Positions 32,776-44,342 of a stretch of DNA of 64,000 nt are shown one piece after another (position 1 is the stretch's first letter; every line of letters starts with the position of its first letter). The notes under the pieces are model-generated. The model ran no database searches, was not told the DNA's origin, and saw only the letters and a list, made by a program, of their open reading frames with translations. The DNA lies in assembly GCA_002104905.1 (NCBI GenBank), contig MCFE01000188.1:62001-126000 (forward strand), read 5' to 3'. This DNA comes from Basidiobolus meristosporus CBS 931.73 (taxonomy: Eukaryota > Basidiobolomycota > Basidiobolomycetes > Basidiobolales > Basidiobolaceae). The position numbers and the translations under genes were made by a program.

Positions 32776-33768
32776 GTGATCATCCTAGTTCTGTATGTGC
32801 ACAACCTAATAATAGCTACAAGTGACCAGGAGGCAATTAAACAGACAAAATCAGATCACTTCAGCATGTTTGAGATGAAAGATTGTGAAAAACTGAGCAA
32901 TTTTCTTGGAATTGAAGTGAACTTTGTCATGCTTATGTATAAAACTGTGCTAAATCAACCTAAGTACATCAGGGACATTCTTAGACGCTTCAAAATAGAA
33001 AATTGCAAGCCTGCAGCTACCCTCACGGTCAATAATCTAGAATTGAGCAAATCTCAACCAGTTTTAGGTGACCATAGCTCAAGTACGGACCAAAATTTTC
33101 CCTATCAATCAATGGTTGGTAGCCTAATGTACTTGATGGTGTCCACATGTCTTGATATTGCAGAGGCAGTTGGAATAGTCAGTCAATTCATGCAGAATTA
33201 TGGACCAGATCAAAATACAGCAGTTAAGCAAATTTTCAGATATCTACAAGGTACCATAAATATGGTGCTGGAATACTCTAGAGCAGCTAATAGGTGGAAA
33301 TTTGATGGTTATAGTGATTCAAGCTGGGGTAGAGATCTGATTGACAGACACTCTACCACTGGGTATGTATTCATTTATGCTGGTGCAGCTATTACTTACA
33401 ATTGCAAGAAACAACCCACTGTGGCCTTATCTGCAACCAAAGCTAATATATGGCTGCTTGCCAAGCAACTAAGGAGGCTAAATGGCTACAGAAACTATTC
33501 AAATACTTAGGCTTTAATTCAGAGAAACCAACATATATTTACAAAGATAATCAGAGTTGTATTGCATAAGCTAGGAATCCTACTAATCATACCAGCACTA
33601 AGCACATAGATATAAAACACAACTTTGTGAGGGAAGCTGTAGAAAATAGCTTAGCAGAGTTAGCTTACTGTCCAACTGACAAAATGGTGGCAGATGTATT
33701 GACAAAACCTCTAGCTAGACCACAATTTGAGAATCTCAGAGAGGAATTAGGATTAGAAATTATTTAGT
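32776..33768 (+). pseudogene. Ty1-B pol C-terminal fragment
   Basis: The open frame to 33510 begins MIILVLYVHNLIIATSDQ. The RT active site reads YVHN instead of YVDD. RNase H has YSDSSWG. The frame then shifts in the TEAEYMAA region and meets a stop (TTGCATAAGCTAGG near 33565). After that the RTKHIDI-like end is readable in other frames. Closest in the window to the intact Ty1-B (47652-51629), with which it shares the Asn of the active site. Confidence 0.85.
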
Positions 33769-33778
33769 TGAGGGGGAG

Positions 33779-34148
33779 TGTTGAAATATTGGACTTTTTG
33801 GTATCATTCAGCCGCTAAAAATTTACCTAACAGCTCTAAACTAGTCTTGGTCATTGTAGAACTAATTTGCAGCCCCAACTTTGCCAGTTTCCTCACATCC
33901 ATGATCCTATGATTATTCCCCTATAGTGAAGATCAAATTAACACTTTCCACCAAAGGTTATGTACTAACCCTGAAGCTGTTACACAGAGCTCCTGAATGT
34001 TAAGAAACCCTCCATACTTAGTGTTGCAGCTGTATTAATTCTGTAAAGGTATAAATACTGATCCTCTTTATGAATAAACAACAGTTCAACTATTGTCACT
34101 ATATCTTGATAAGCTCCTTATATCTAAATCACTTCTTAAATTGCAACA
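33779..34148 (+). repeat. Ty1-B 3' LTR of the truncated copy
   Basis: TGTTGAAATATTGG ... TTAAATTGCAACA aligns over its length with the LTRs at 47247 and 51564. Confidence 0.9.
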
Positions 34149-34590
34149 TTGGCCTCCCTGGCACATTATGGCATCAGTTGGTACTCAAGGCTCAATGTGG
34201 TACTATCCAACTACGCTAGTCTAATGTGTGAAATGCAGACACTACTTTGCCTGAATATGGAGAGTTACATTTCACATTGCATAACAGAGTTTAGGTCTGC
34301 TAAGCCCCTCTGGCAAACCAGGGTACTATTTGTCACTCATGGATCAATGTGATACTATCCAATGGAACAAGGCTAATCAGTAGCCAGCACAACTTGCTGA
34401 CCAGGCACTTGTTTAATGAAAATCCATCTGGTGCCAAGACAGAGGCATTGTGTACATACCTTCAGAGTAGCCCTTGCTTTTATCTTTATATCATGTTTGC
34501 CATCCAACAGACTTGTTATGTTGGATAGTGCCACATTGAGCCATGAGTGCCAGTTGGCACTATAGTGTGACAGAGAAGCCAAGTAGACTT
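34149..34590. repeat. Repeat G: short units with a dyad core
   Basis: Units of roughly 60-130 bp recur in both orientations: 32655-32735 (+), 34149-34215 (-), 34305-34362 (-) and 34525-34590 (+). The shared core resembles GGATAGTACCACATTGAG followed by a near palindrome TGCCAGTTGGCA. I see no coding capacity. It could be the end of an unknown DNA element. Confidence 0.5.
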
Positions 34591-34884
34591 ATTGGTCACA
34601 AAATGTGGAAACAAGCTCTAAATCAAAATGCAGTGCACTATCCTGGTCCTTTGGTACTATGTGGCACTATACTTAGATATTAGCTCTAAAGTAAAGCCTA
34701 TGCAAAGCACTTAGACTGCCAGAAAGTAGTAGTGGCTCAAGATAGTTCCATGCATTCTTGTGAGAAGTTGCAAACCTCAGGAGCTAGATTCAGAGTGCCA
34801 CAGGTGTCAAGTACCCAATGCATGTCTTCAGCTCTTCTGTGCTCTACACATTATACACAATACTGATCCACAACAAAAAGGTCT
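34591..34884. other. Unassigned, partly shared with 32515-32640
   Basis: AGATTCAGAGTGCCACAGGTGTC and CTACACATTATACACAATACTGATCC resemble 32525-32615. There is no open frame of note. Confidence 0.4.
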
Positions 34885-35440
34885 ATGGGTCATATGTTGT
34901 CAGCCACATGATGATTATCCATCAGTAATATATAAATGGTAACTTGCATCCCAGAATAATATTTGAAAGAGTTAGTAGTAAATTCTAAAAGCCCCCATTA
35001 CTGATGTTGGCTGAAATACACCACTTCTCCATGAACAACATCATATTATGCTTCAGCATATGGATTAGCAGTCTCACTTGGAGCCATAAAGTAACCTTAG
35101 TATTTTTCACATGCATATTGTCTCAGTGCACAGTGGGATTATACCATTATCAAGCAGGGTACTGTTACAAGGTGAGAGATGCTCACATTCCATCAGTGAG
35201 CCTTCTTCATATTAATCACTCTATGGGCCATGCCTAGAAGGCTAAGGTGAGTCAGAAGGCATATTATACTTGCTTGAATCTGTTAGCAAAGGTGGCAAAT
35301 GCAGCAAGGTTCCATTATAGAAGTATCTGGTAGACAGCAAGATATTGTTGGTAGAGCTGTCACTGATGTGTACTCAAGAATAACCCAAGTGGAAAAGCAT
35401 TAGCTGTGATATGTGCAATGCTTCCTATGCACTCAAGTTC
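34885..35440 (-). pseudogene. DTX transposase N-terminal fragment
   Basis: The nucleotide sequence follows 23776-24330 of copy 2: the GCCACATGA block, GCCCCCATTACTGATGTTGG, ACATCATATTATGCTTCAGCATATGG and a GAGCCTTCTTC block. It covers the linker between the N-terminal finger and the CPNC region. It is strongly decayed and has no usable frame. Confidence 0.65.
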
Positions 35441-35730
35441 TCCCTAAGAGAAATAGTAATCAGAATAATGCGGGGAATTGGATAATATATATATATCACT
35501 TGCCTTGATAGTCACAAGTGCTACTAAAAACTGAAATCAGGTTGACAAGGAAAGAAGCATGACTTAGTAACTATGTTAAAGAGCAACTAGTTGATTGAGA
35601 TTTTAATCCTTTGGCAATTGTGCTTTCTGCTACTCTACTGCTGGTTCAGTTACTGGCTGAGAGTTTGCAAGGATAGGCCAGCAAGTGGGTTTGTGTTGCT
35701 TTTGCTACCCATCTCCAACCAGCACTACCA
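35441..35730. other. Unassigned gap between DTX fragments
   Basis: About 290 bp with a short (TA)n run near 35490 and no recognisable frame or repeat match. Confidence 0.3.
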
Positions 35731-37380
35731 AATATAATATGAGCCTGCAGGCAGATACTATCCAGATGAACTATCCATATCCTTCAGGGAGGCTGTAATC
35801 ATGCAAGCTGCATGGAGTTATTGACCCTCCACATGATTTTATGATGTATTTGTGACAGTGCTTTGCTGATTTTACTGCCAAACAAAGTAAAAAATGAGTT
35901 GATGCTTAAGCAGCATTTTGACTTAATGTGCTCTACACTTATTTGAGCACACCTGACTGGCCAATACATCCAATTGCCTCATATAGCAAGAAACTTGACA
36001 GTGTTCTGACCACCTCATTGCAAACCTTTACTGGAATTATAACAGCAGAGAGGGGGCCTACATCTAGCTTGGTATAATGCCAACATACCAACATACCAAG
36101 TGGTATTATCAATTACTACCTCCCCTTGCACAGTTCATATACACCACTCTAGAGTGACCCATCTTTAGTTGCTTACACACTATTACCTAGGGTTTTCTAC
36201 ATATAATTGGAATCAAAAAACTAAGGCCTCCTGCTTACTCACCTCCTCATATGCACACACTTGCTGTAATTGAAACACTTCTTTCACTATAACTTCACAG
36301 CATCTCTATATAGTGCTTGCAAAGTTGCCATATAACTTACAATGCTGGAAACATATGCATCTTGCAAACATATGTTTGGTTGTTGCAACTATTGTCAACA
36401 ATGCCTTGTGAATATCCGCAAATAGCTTGTTGGTATTTGGCCAATATATTCTTTCTCCCTGCTAGAGTTTAATCCCCATTATAGGTGCACTCTGGCTTTT
36501 GTTAGTGTGAATACCATTTTGAAGGATGTAGAAACCGGCTTGCAGTCAGCAGAAACCTGGCATGCTTTGATAAAGCTGTCATATTAAAAATTAGTTGCAT
36601 GTTGCACATAACATAACCTTGCATTACTTAACTGATTACTCATGCATTGAGGCTGCTCAGCTTCTTAGTTCCAATGACATAGGTGTCTCCATGTGCATAT
36701 CTGGCCTCAGTCTTTTCCAACTCATCCTGGTTGTCCCCCATATGCCAATTCATCACATCCATGACGGACCTCAAGGTACCATTCCTGATGAGATTGGGAT
36801 ATGGTAGCACCTGCAACTTGATGTGTCTTCCTATCTCTCCCTACATTCTCTCTATAGGAGACTTCCAAAAAGTGAAGCAAAGTCCAGTATTTTTCCCACA
36901 CCAAGCAAGATGGAGTAGAGTATGGTTATAGGAGCAGCAGAGATCCAGGCATTCAGATTTATGTTTGTAGTATAGCCACTCAAATCATGTTGCAAACTCT
37001 TTGCACAGATGCTGTAGATGTGTCAAGTTGGCATTGGTGATTTGCTTCTGGATAAGTATTCCCATAATGTCCACCTATGACTCCCAATGCTTCCAATGTA
37101 CTCTTCCTAGAAATGGCTTCAGAAGGCCACTTGAATAAATACATATCTGGTTCATCAAGTACTAGAATTGGAATTGCTGCATATGTATATAAATACCAAT
37201 TGGAGCCTGTGAGAAGTACTTTGGGCAGTAGATATTCAGTAATATCTTGCCAACTCTTTCAAGCTTCTGTAGTATCTCAAATGGCTCATTTAGCCTGAAA
37301 TGCCTCAGGTAAAACTTGGTAATTAGTATAGAGATATTGTAGAAAAGCAAATTACTCAGGATTGTACTTTCTGGCTTCAT
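35731..37380 (-). pseudogene. DTX left subterminal region and transposase C-terminal half
   Basis: 35731-36200 matches the DTX left subterminal region. 36200-37380 follows 21760-22930 of copy 2 (minus strand) and includes the reading ...FRLNEPFEILQKLERVGKILLNIYCPKYFSQAPIGI (37162-37380). The catalytic part and N terminus do not follow. Multiple stops. Confidence 0.75.
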
Positions 37381-37921
37381 TAATATTCATCATGCCTGAT
37401 AAATTTCTGTCAGTGAATATTTACTTGTATGAATATTCTGTGTATTAATAAGTACTTTAACAATCTTACCTATACTGCAGTTTTCTCCTATACCTGACTT
37501 TCCTCTGTATTTACCTGCCAATATGCTGAATATCTTCAGATATCCAGTTGAAGACTGTATTCTCACTCTGAAATAATTACATATCTGATTGTGGAGCCTT
37601 TGCTTCCTGCTAAGCATGCCATTCCCTGGCTTCTCTTAAGCTGTGAAACATCCCAATCTCTGGCAATCCACTCCTATATAAGCTAAGTCTGCCACACATC
37701 TCTTCCCTCTACTGAGTTCTGGGCAATTCACTAAGCAGAGTACCCTGGCATGCCTATTTCCAGGATATGGCCCACTGAGCCAGATGACATTACTCTTAAT
37801 GTCAGACAGTGCTTGAGACTTCACACAGTGTGCTTTGATTTTATTAAGTGTGAAGTGCCTCTGCCCATAGTAGGTCTGTTAAACCAGACTAGGAAGGTAT
37901 CCCCAATACTCCTGATACAGA
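37381..37921. other. Unassigned; part resembles 46200-46270
   Basis: 37845-37915 (GTGCCTCTGCCC ... GACTAGGAAGGTATCC) matches the complement of about 46190-46260. Both encode a stretch like KCxxPLxxxxxxTRKxSxIxLI. The rest shows no match. A 61-codon frame (37750-37935) includes this stretch. Confidence 0.4.
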
Positions 37922-38178
37922 TTGTTGTATTATGATTAGTTTGAGGCTTGTTCTATAATGTTGAGGCTAATGAACAGTATACAACAACTTCCCAGTGTGC
38001 TATAACTGAAGTAGTTTATTGGGAATTGATATACTAATAGAAGATGTAACAGTTGGCTACTGAGTGCTCTGCATGAGATAATATTCTTGGGTGGATTGCT
38101 AGTCAGGGTCTTGAGCTTTTGTCCTTCTAAGTAGAAGTTTCTTAATCTTTGATTTGTGTGTTACAATACTGTTGTTGA
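37922..38178 (-). repeat. LTR-E, internally deleted copy
   Basis: The two ends match the 1097-bp LTR-E at 60753-61849: TTGTATTATGATTAGTTTG at one end, and ATAATATTCTTGGGTGGATTG with TTGTGTGTTACAATA at the other. The middle, including the AGGGG array, is missing. Confidence 0.75.
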
Positions 38179-38404
38179 AGAAGAGTGGCTCACAATCCAT
38201 CAGTGAGCCTGCTTCTTCAGAGCTATCATTCTTAGACATTCATGTCTATGAGACATTGCACCTGCATGAATGTAAAGTTTGATGATGACCTGCCATAGCA
38301 AGCAATATAAATAAAGCTGTGACAGCACAAATATAGGTATATGTAAGCCATTTCCCCTTTGATTTAACTCACTTACATATATATGCTGCCAAAATAAAGC
38401 AAAG

Positions 38405-39013
38405 TTGTCTGGTTCCCAGCCAAACCCCACAGCTGACAGCAGCCAAAGGATGTTTGGACAACAGCTTGCTTTGACATCCAGTACAACAAGCAGAGCCACA
38501 ACCAAAAAAGAAACTGTGCACAGTGTGTCCACTGAAGGGATTAATATGGAATCCTCAGGCTCTCAGTCAAGTAGGCAGTTGGGAATCTCTTCAGAACTGT
38601 TAGCTGAATTTATTACTGAGGCTGATGAGAATGTAGCAAAAGCAGTGCCCTCAGTTAATGAACAGCAAGTGGCCATCATAACATCACCACCACTTGTGTT
38701 AGCAAGTAAGTTGTCTGCTCATACCAATGCACTAATGAGGCAACAAGGTGAAGCGGCTGATTGGATAGATGCAATGGCCCAGAGAAACCAGAAAATAGTC
38801 AAGAGAAAGGATGCATGGATAAAAGGTCTAGAGCAATCAATATCTCAGGTAGAAAAAGCAGTATCTCCACAGCATAGAAGAAATCCTAGTAGCAAAATGT
38901 TGCAACCAAGAACTGAGCCATTCACCAATATAATAGCAGAGGCACACCATAGAGTCTCTGAAGCACAACAACAGTGCCCAAAGATAAAGCCCACAGATAT
39001 ATCTATAGTCTAG
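38405..39013 (+). pseudogene. DTX second gene, copy 3, longest N-terminal frame (202 codons)
   Basis: This is the best preserved N-terminal part of the family. It reads MSGSQPNPTADSSQR, a linker rich in Ser/Thr/Lys, then SAHTNALMRQQGEAADWIDA and WIKGLEQSISQVEKAVSP, a predicted coiled coil, ending EAQQQCPKIKPTDISIV. It continues after the LTR at 39463 with the LFHEHYPGF-like segment (39434-39640 frame) and the charged repeat region (39793-40060). Function unknown. Confidence 0.6.
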
Positions 39014-39092
39014 GAGGGGGAAATATAGTGCTTATACCAAAGCCTAAATATCAAAAGACAGTGTGTGGAGATAATGAGTGTAATGATGAAGA

Positions 39093-39462
39093 TGTTGCAA
39101 TATAAGTAGTGATTTGGATATAAGGAACTGATCAAGAAATAGTGATAACAGCTGAAGTGTTGTTCATTCATAAAGAAGCTCAGTATTTATGCCTTTGTAG
39201 AAGTAATATAGCTGTAACACTAAGTAAGAAGGGTTTCTCAGCACTCCTGAGCATTCTGTAGCAGCTTCAGGGTCAGAACTTAATGTTTAGTAAAAGGCGT
39301 TAATTTGATCTTGACTATAGAGGAATGCTCATAGGATCATGGATCTGAAGAAACTGACCAAGTTGGGGCTGTACATTAGTCCCAGAGTGACCAAGACTTG
39401 TTCAGAATTGTTAAATAGATTTTTAGCTGCCAAATGATACCAAATAGTTCAATATTTCAGCA
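39093..39462 (-). mobile_element. Solo Ty1-B LTR, minus
   Basis: A 370-bp LTR in inverse orientation (TGTTGCAATATAAG ... AATATTTCAGCA) is bounded by GAAGA at 39088-39092 and 39463-39467. It lies in the DTX second gene, whose other copies read through this point. Confidence 0.9.
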
Positions 39463-40065
39463 GAAGAGTGAGCAAATATTTGAGAGGCTGTTAGAGGTCT
39501 GGCATGTCAACACCTTAAGGCTGGCATTCCAGGGGACCATCAGAAACTCAAAGCCAAGCAGAATATGCTTGAGTTACTCCATGAGCATTATCCTGGACTC
39601 AAGCAGGCAAATGGAATTTGGGGCAGCATTGGTTTGCTGAGAAAGTTCCTCAGGAACAGCAGAAACTATCAAAGGTAGAAGAACAACAGTCAAATGGACA
39701 AGTACCAGTAGCTTCCTGAAGAGCTCCTTAAAAGCAGGGCCAAAAGCTCTAAACAAGCATGAAAGAGGCATCAGGTAGCTGGAAGAGTACCAATAAGGTA
39801 AAAGCAGGTAGACACAGATGCACCAGCACAACATCAACCAAGGAAAAAGCTTAGTTCTAATCAAGAAGCACTTGGTCAAAGCAGCTGCGAAGGACCTGGC
39901 AGTGATAAAACAAGCTACTACCTTAGGAGCCCATCACAGCATGAGATTACAGCTCAAAAGAAACAGAAAAGAAGAGTCAGGTTGCCTGCAGAGTGCCACA
40001 ACGGGACAAGCAGGCCAAAACAGATGCATCAACGCAGCACTTTTTAAGGAAATTACATAGTTCAG

Positions 40066-40433
40066 TATTGAAATATTGGACTATTTGTTACCATTCAGCG
40101 GCTAAAAATCTACCTAACAACTCTAGACAAGTCTTGGTCAATGCAGCACTAGCCTACAGCCCTAACTTTGCCAGTTTCTTCAGATCTATGAACCTATGAG
40201 CTTTCCCCTATAGTCAAGATCAAATTAACACCTTTTACTAAACATTAAGTACTAACCCTGAAACTACTACAGAATGCTCATGAGTGCTGAGAAACCCTTT
40301 ACTTAGCGATGCAGCTGTATTATCTCTACAAAGGTATAAATACTTAGCTTCTTTATGAATAAACAACAGTCCAGCTACTATCACTATTTCTTGATAAGTT
40401 CCTTTTATCCAAATCCCTTCTTAAATTGCAACA
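40066..40433 (+). mobile_element. Solo Ty1-B LTR, plus
   Basis: A 368-bp LTR (TATTGAAATATTGG ... AAATTGCAACA) with TTCAG before (40061-40065) and TTCAA after (40434-40438), a 5-bp duplication with one mismatch. The first G of the LTR is lost. Confidence 0.88.
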
Positions 40434-40929
40434 TTCAATACAGGAGGCACTCAGAAAGAGTAGGAGTAGAAGAACTGGCAGCAATAAAGGGAAAGGTAAT
40501 GGGGAAAAAGTCTACCCAAGCCTGAAACAGGGAAACATGCAAAAAAACAGCAGCTCTTGCCAATCAATGCTGTAAGCCTTTTAAGTTTTAATGGAAATAA
40601 ATCAATTTGTACGCATAAAAGGAAGAGAAACAATTGAGTCAGGTGATAAGCAGTGTGAAAAAGAGGTTATAGCCAATCAATGCGCACAACTATAGGAGGT
40701 GATGAAGTGTCTGGGATCCAAAAGTGAGAAAATTAGAAGAGAACCAATCAAAAGCCACTTTTGTATTGATGTGATGGGAAAATGTTATCATGTGTATTAT
40801 GATATTAGGGGTGCAATTATTTTTTGACAGTCTTCACGCCGCATCCTGATGGAATCAATACCTCTTAGTCATGGGACTTGGAATCTTTGATGGCCTTTTG
40901 ACAGGATCATCACAATAATCTCTCATAGT

Positions 40930-41648
40930 GCATTGCTATCAGCTGAAAATGAAAGCTTCTGGAACTTTTGTTGTCAGGATAGGTGGGATGAAACTTTGTA
41001 GGGCCATAGTTCCTGTAGCAACAGAGAAGTTCAAAAAGGAATCTCCTAGAGTGGCTTTGAGTAGATGGTCCATGGTACTTGGTATAGTTCCCCTCTAATG
41101 TGTCAGAAGGAAATCTATTTGTAATGAGGAGAATGACGTAAAAAACCATTCAGATGAGTAAGCTATGTTAAAATAGATAGGTGATTGTGTAGATGTAATT
41201 TGAACTAATTTGGCTCAACCTGCTTAATTTATTCAATTCTCCGTGAGTTTCAATTAAATCTCCATCAATTATCATGGATCCCACATTTCTATGACCAAAA
41301 TCTTCAGTAAACAATGGCTTGGTCATTTTGTTGATGATTTACTCTGAAGCCTATAGTCTGGTAGGCAATCTGCAACTAATGGGATCTGATCTGTGTCAAT
41401 GAAATCTGATAAAAGGAAAACTCAACACTCACATTAGTATGCATATATTTTTGTATTGGACCAAGTTGATAGCAATAAGCTACTGTATGAGTATTCAAAT
41501 CTGCCACTATGATTGCTATGCCAAGTTTCAATTCATTTTTAGTGCAACTAGCATAGACTGCACTGGTAAAGACAATCTATGATCTGCTTGGGTTTGAGAA
41601 AATGACTTAGTATGGCCCAAGTGTCTATGCAAGCCTTCATACAGATAT
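40930..41648. other. Unassigned; start resembles 45970-46080 inverted
   Basis: 40930-41040 matches the complement of 45970-46090 (AGCTGAAAATGAAAGCTTC..., then ...GATGAAACTTTGTAGGGCCA). The rest is AT-rich without a recognisable frame. Confidence 0.4.
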
Positions 41649-41861
41649 TTGGGCACTACTCATTCATCCAGCAGTACTGGATGCCATGAAGGGTCCAATA
41701 GATTGGTGAACTTGAGTAGAAGGCTGTGGCACAAGTTCTATATAAAGGTGCCTGCAGATGTGTATAGTAAGATATATCACAAGACAAGTATTGAGGTTAA
41801 GAATGAGCTGCAAGTGAGGGGATCTGTTCAGGAAGCTGCGTGCAAAAAATTCTGTAAGTAA
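41649..41861 (+). pseudogene. Unknown protein fragment, family U (copy 1)
   Basis: A 70-codon frame containing VNLSRRLWHKFYIKVPADVY and EVKNELQVRG. A related reading (LSRKLWHEFYIQMLADLCKK ... INNELRVKR) is encoded on the other strand at 42923-43250. Conservation at the protein level, with different DNA, suggests a once-functional gene present twice. No family is recognised. Confidence 0.45.
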
Positions 41862-41879
41862 TTTGCATAGCACAGACAA

Positions 41880-42920
41880 GACGCATCCTTTTGGGTCTCA
41901 ACTTTGGGAACCAAGCAGATTTTGAATTAGTTTTTGCCTCAAATGATTAACATAATACAATATATATTAGTGGTAGCATGTAGCTTGGAAGAGCAATATA
42001 TACTGGACTCATCAAGGCAACATTTTCAAGGTATCAGATAGATAGTGAGTGAATACATTGAGGAAACAAATGGTGAGCATCAAGAGAAAGAATACTGAAT
42101 GTGGGCAACTGCATCCAGATAGTGCCAGACAGTGTAGAGCTATTAAATTACTTTATTGTCAATACCTTTGGGAATTTAGGAAGATCATGTATTTCAGACA
42201 TTGCAATTATGTCAATATGATAGACTCGTTTGAATCATACTGTGTCAGGGTGTGTGGCACAACCAGCAGTTGCAAAGAACTATTGGGCATGGCATTGTAG
42301 CTACCAGAAGGCAGGATCTCTTGTGGACAATTTTGCACTATGTGCAACAATCATGCACACTATGACACAATCAAGCTAAATGAGGTTGGCACAGATAATT
42401 GCGCCCACTGGTAATGTTTGCTTCAGATGTGCAATTGGATAACACAATTGTGGAAGGTAGAATTCTGTACAGGTATATGCTTCTTTGATGTAAATTGACA
42501 CAAATGCATTACATACTACAAACTACACTTATACTTAACATTTTAGTTGCCATCACTGCAATTGGATGTTATGAAAATGGCAAATTGGTTGAAAAGTAAC
42601 CTGAAGCTCTTAGCCCTCAATTGGCTCATTGACCAACACAGAAGCTATCTGAGTTGCCATCAAATATATAATTTTGCCTATTGAGCGAATAAATTCCTGA
42701 TCTTACTGATAGGACAAGGAGCCATAGCAAGTACACAACCAATTGTGCAGGTAAAAATCAGATCAAATAGCTGCACAGGTTTTACTGATGAAGTACACAT
42801 ATGCAGGGTGTTTACTATAAGGGCTCTGTCTCAAATGTGAAATGCCCTTGATATTACCCATATCAAAAGTTAGTGATCAATGATTTGCAATGGATTGATT
42901 CAGATACCACACTTACCCTC
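41880..42920. other. Unassigned, no supported gene
   Basis: Only short frames occur (for example 42049-42300). No match to the transposons in this window was noticed. Confidence 0.3.
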
Positions 42921-42922
42921 TG

Positions 42923-43440
42923 TCAAACACTTTGGAACTGTTGCCTTGATGAGTCCTCTATGTACTGCTCTTGAAAGCTACTTAACTCTGCTGATATATC
43001 ATGTAGTACATTAGTCATTTGGGACAAAAGCTCATTCAAAATATCTTTGGTTCCCATCATTGAGACACAAGCAGACACATCCAGCCTGTACTGTGCAAAT
43101 TGCACGTGGAACGGATTGTGCATTGCTTCCCCATCAAGTCTCTTCACTCTCAGCTCATTATTGATCTTGGTACACTTCTTGTTATTAATCTTCTTACATA
43201 AATCTGCCAGCATCTGGATGTAGAACTCATGCCACAGCTTTCTACTGAGATTGCTTCATCTCTGTAACTTGCTGAGGTATCCAGTTCTGATAGATTAATG
43301 AGCAGTGCCCATTTATCTTTCTAAAGGCTCCTGATTGACGCTTGGGCCATACAACAATCATTTGGCAAGAACTTGAACAGATCCAAGATTGACTTTTCTG
43401 GTCCCAACTGTGCTTGTGAGCTGGGTGATGGGTTTTAACT
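42923..43440 (-). pseudogene. Unknown protein fragment, family U (copy 2)
   Basis: Reading minus from 43440: GPEKSILDLFKFLPNDCC, then WALLINLSELDTSASYRDE. A frameshift leads to LSRKLWHEFYIQMLADLC, INNELRVKRLDGEAMHNPFH, VQFAQYRLDVSACVSM and helical SQMTNVLHDISAELSSFQEQ. Copy 1 is at 41649-41861 in the opposite orientation. The alternation of hydrophobic residues in the tail would suit a coiled coil. Confidence 0.45.
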
Positions 43441-43956
43441 AGGTTGTACTGAAGTTGAATTATGACCTGTTATAAGGACCATAGTGATAGATTGGGACAC
43501 ATATACAGTATTACATTGGCATCAACCTGGTCTTCTATGAAGTATATATGACAACAAACAATATTGCTGAATATTCCACATGTTATGTATGATGCATCTT
43601 GGATTTCATTGACACACATTAGTTCCCATTAGCTGCAGATTGCCTGTTTGATTATATGCTTTTAAGTAAATCATCAAAAAACTCACCAAGTCATTGTTTA
43701 GGATGTTTTTTGTAACATAATGATGGGATACCTGGCAATTTATGAAGATTTAATACAAATACATGAAAAATCAAATAAATTAAGCCGATTGCACCAAATT
43801 GATTCATATCACCTCTACTTGATCATGCATCAATTTTGATATGACTTAATCATCTGAATGATTTTTCCCATCAAGCTCAATACTACCACTGATTTTCCTT
43901 TTGGCACATTAAAGGATATCTATACCTAGAATTGTGGACCATGTACCTCAATATAA
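43441..43956. other. Unassigned, AT-rich
   Basis: No frame, repeat match or signal that I can support. Confidence 0.3.
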
Positions 43957-44322
43957 TGTTGAAATATTGAACTATTTGGTATCATTCAGCAGCTAAAAAT
44001 CTACTTAACAACTCTAGACTGGTCTTGGTCACTGTAGCACTCATTTACTGCCTTAACTTCGCCACTTTCTCCAGATATATGATCTTATGATTATTCCCCT
44101 ATAGTCAGGATCAAATCAGCACTATTACCAAACATTATGTACTAGCCCTGAAACTGTTACAGTATGCTCCTGAATATTGAGGAACCCTCCCTACTTAGTG
44201 TTACAGCTGTATTACTTCTACAAAGGTATAAGTACTGAGCTTCTTTATGAATAAACAACAGTTCAACTATTATCACTATTTCTAGATTTCCCTATATCCA
44301 AATCACTTCTTCAATTTCAACA
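43957..44322 (+). repeat. Ty1-B LTR, plus orientation, of the rearranged copy
   Basis: A 366-bp LTR with the usual start TGTTGAAATATTG and end TTTCAACA. The bases before it (ATATAA) are not a purine tract. Confidence 0.9.
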
Positions 44323-44342
44323 TCTTCCATGGTAGATGTCAT

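Larger units (their letters stand above)
32765..34148 (+). mobile_element. 5'-truncated Ty1-B (RT end, RNase H, 3' LTR)
   Basis: It starts inside RT and keeps the end of pol, the purine tract TTGAGGGGGAG and a 370-bp 3' LTR. There is no 5' half and no target duplication at the broken edge. It lies between segments of repeat G. Confidence 0.9.
38179..40929 (+). mobile_element. DTX copy 3: promoter, second gene and right end, with two solo Ty1-B LTRs
   Basis: 38179-38395 holds the start of the transposase linker and the divergent promoter. The second gene follows, and the right end AATAATCTCTCATAG is at 40914-40929. Solo Ty1-B LTRs occupy 39093-39462 and 40066-40433. A deletion near 40575 removes most of the final globular part. 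Confidence 0.8.

Noticed and set aside
42049-42300. An 83-codon frame with several Cys residues.
   Set aside because: No motif spacing, homologue in the window or start context supports it; length is within chance for this base composition.
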